In this document: in pieces, positions 63,761-64,000 of the stretch
Layout of the letters: each line of letters starts with the position of its first letter
How positions within the stretch are numbered: the first letter of the stretch is position 1
From: Pseudomonadota bacterium
GTDB lineage: Bacteria; Desulfobacterota; Desulfobulbia; Desulfobulbales; Desulfocapsaceae
DNA length: 64,000 nucleotides
Direction: 5' to 3'
NCBI GenBank assembly: GCA_018817385.1
Contig: JAHIUA010000024.1
Location: 83,737 to 147,736, forward strand
Notes under the pieces: model-generated
What the model was told of the DNA's origin: nothing
The model's database searches: none
What the model saw: only the letters and a program-made list of their open reading frames with translations
Position numbers and translations under genes: made by a program

Positions 63761-64000
63761 CTATCGCTCACGCCAGTAGTAAACACCGTCTTTCTCTTTG
63801 GTCTCCCAAATAACTTCAGTGCTTCCGGCAGAGCTGCTGAATACCTTGAGTTCTCGTGGGTTGTTAGGGTCGTCCAGGATGACAGGGGTGTGCAGCATGC
63901 CGCTGAACATCTTTCCGGTTGGCGCCACATCTCCAATTCCATCGCCATCCAGATCAAGCAGATCGTGGTCATCTATGACGCCGTCACCGTTGATATCAAA
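63761..64000 (-). CDS. pilY1: PilY1-type pilus tip protein, C-terminus (partial)
   Basis: The minus-strand frame open to the window edge encodes the last 79 residues of a larger protein: 'FDINGDGVIDDHDLLDLDGDG' (calcium-binding-type Asp/Asn repeats), 'GKMFSGMLHTPVILDD' and a 'GVYYWRER' end. This matches PilY1-like C-termini. The remainder lies beyond position 64000. PilY1 is a calcium-dependent tip adhesin and pilus biogenesis factor. Confidence 0.8.
   Translation of the reverse strand, partial: FDINGDGVIDDHDLLDLDGDGIGDVAPTGKMFSGMLHTPVILDDPNNPRELKVFSSSAGSTEVIWETKEKDGVYYWRER

Noticed and set aside
63712..63972. 86-codon open frame at the window end
   Set aside because: It is a shifted frame over the PilY1 C-terminus; the correct frame is the one open to the window edge.

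Overview
The window looks like chromosome of a Gram-negative, anaerobic Desulfobacterota (formerly Deltaproteobacteria), most likely of the Desulfobulbales. This rests on gene content only, since no rRNA is present: a Cys-tailed Mrp/NBP35 ATPase, SelB, split PntA1-PntA2-PntB transhydrogenase, an AmmeMemoRadiSam B protein beside cysS, CdaA-CdaR-GlmM, a TPR membrane glycosyltransferase-like protein beside type IV pilins, and PilY1. Genus is not assignable by eye.

Layout. 0.2-7.2 kb: a secreted DUF1566 protein, a repeat-bearing gap, a double-receiver PEP/pyruvate-binding protein, gdhA and the leucyltransferase bpt. 8-11.3 kb: der, a DUF4920-PepSY pair and trmO. 11.6-16.6 kb: an SLC13 transporter with two RCK_C domains, an NfeD-SPFH pair and an unassigned Rossmann protein. 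17-22.5 kb: a porin with a tiny lipoprotein, a decayed LysE-type exporter, and ftsY - DnaJ/TerB-like - aminotransferase. 23-30 kb: mrp, an MBL hydrolase, selB, DUF1638, tilS and an orphan Hpt protein. 30.3-38.9 kb: pntA1-pntA2-pntB, a 53-aa protein coupled to mpl, a secreted protein, and cysS - memo - tRNA-Gln. 39.3-48.1 kb: an AmpG-like MFS protein, mutY, a flavodoxin, a PGPGW membrane protein, prmA and a very large DUF748/AsmA-like protein.

48.5-53.5 kb is the most suggestive signalling region: a two-helix K+ channel fused to RCK_N, RCK_C and a receiver domain, followed by diadenylate cyclase cdaA, cdaR and glmM. RCK_C is an established c-di-AMP-binding fold, so this may be a locally encoded potassium/cell-wall homeostasis module. 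53.6-58.8 kb is an AT-rich glycan cassette: GT2 polyprenol-phosphate transferase, a glycosyltransferase broken at a T9 tract, a flippase-like protein, a methyltransferase and a B12-radical SAM protein. It is probably horizontally acquired. 59.5-64 kb is a type IV pilus region: a TMTC-like TPR membrane protein, two pilins (one behind a good sigma-54 promoter and carrying an EF-hand-like loop), a PilY2-like protein and the C-terminus of PilY1.

The gaps carry several repeat families visible by eye: family A (three palindromic copies), family B (two copies of a ~94-bp unit), and 7-bp-periodic arrays at the 3' ends of three minus-strand genes, one of which supplies the last codons of prmA. No CRISPR array, prophage or intact insertion sequence was found.
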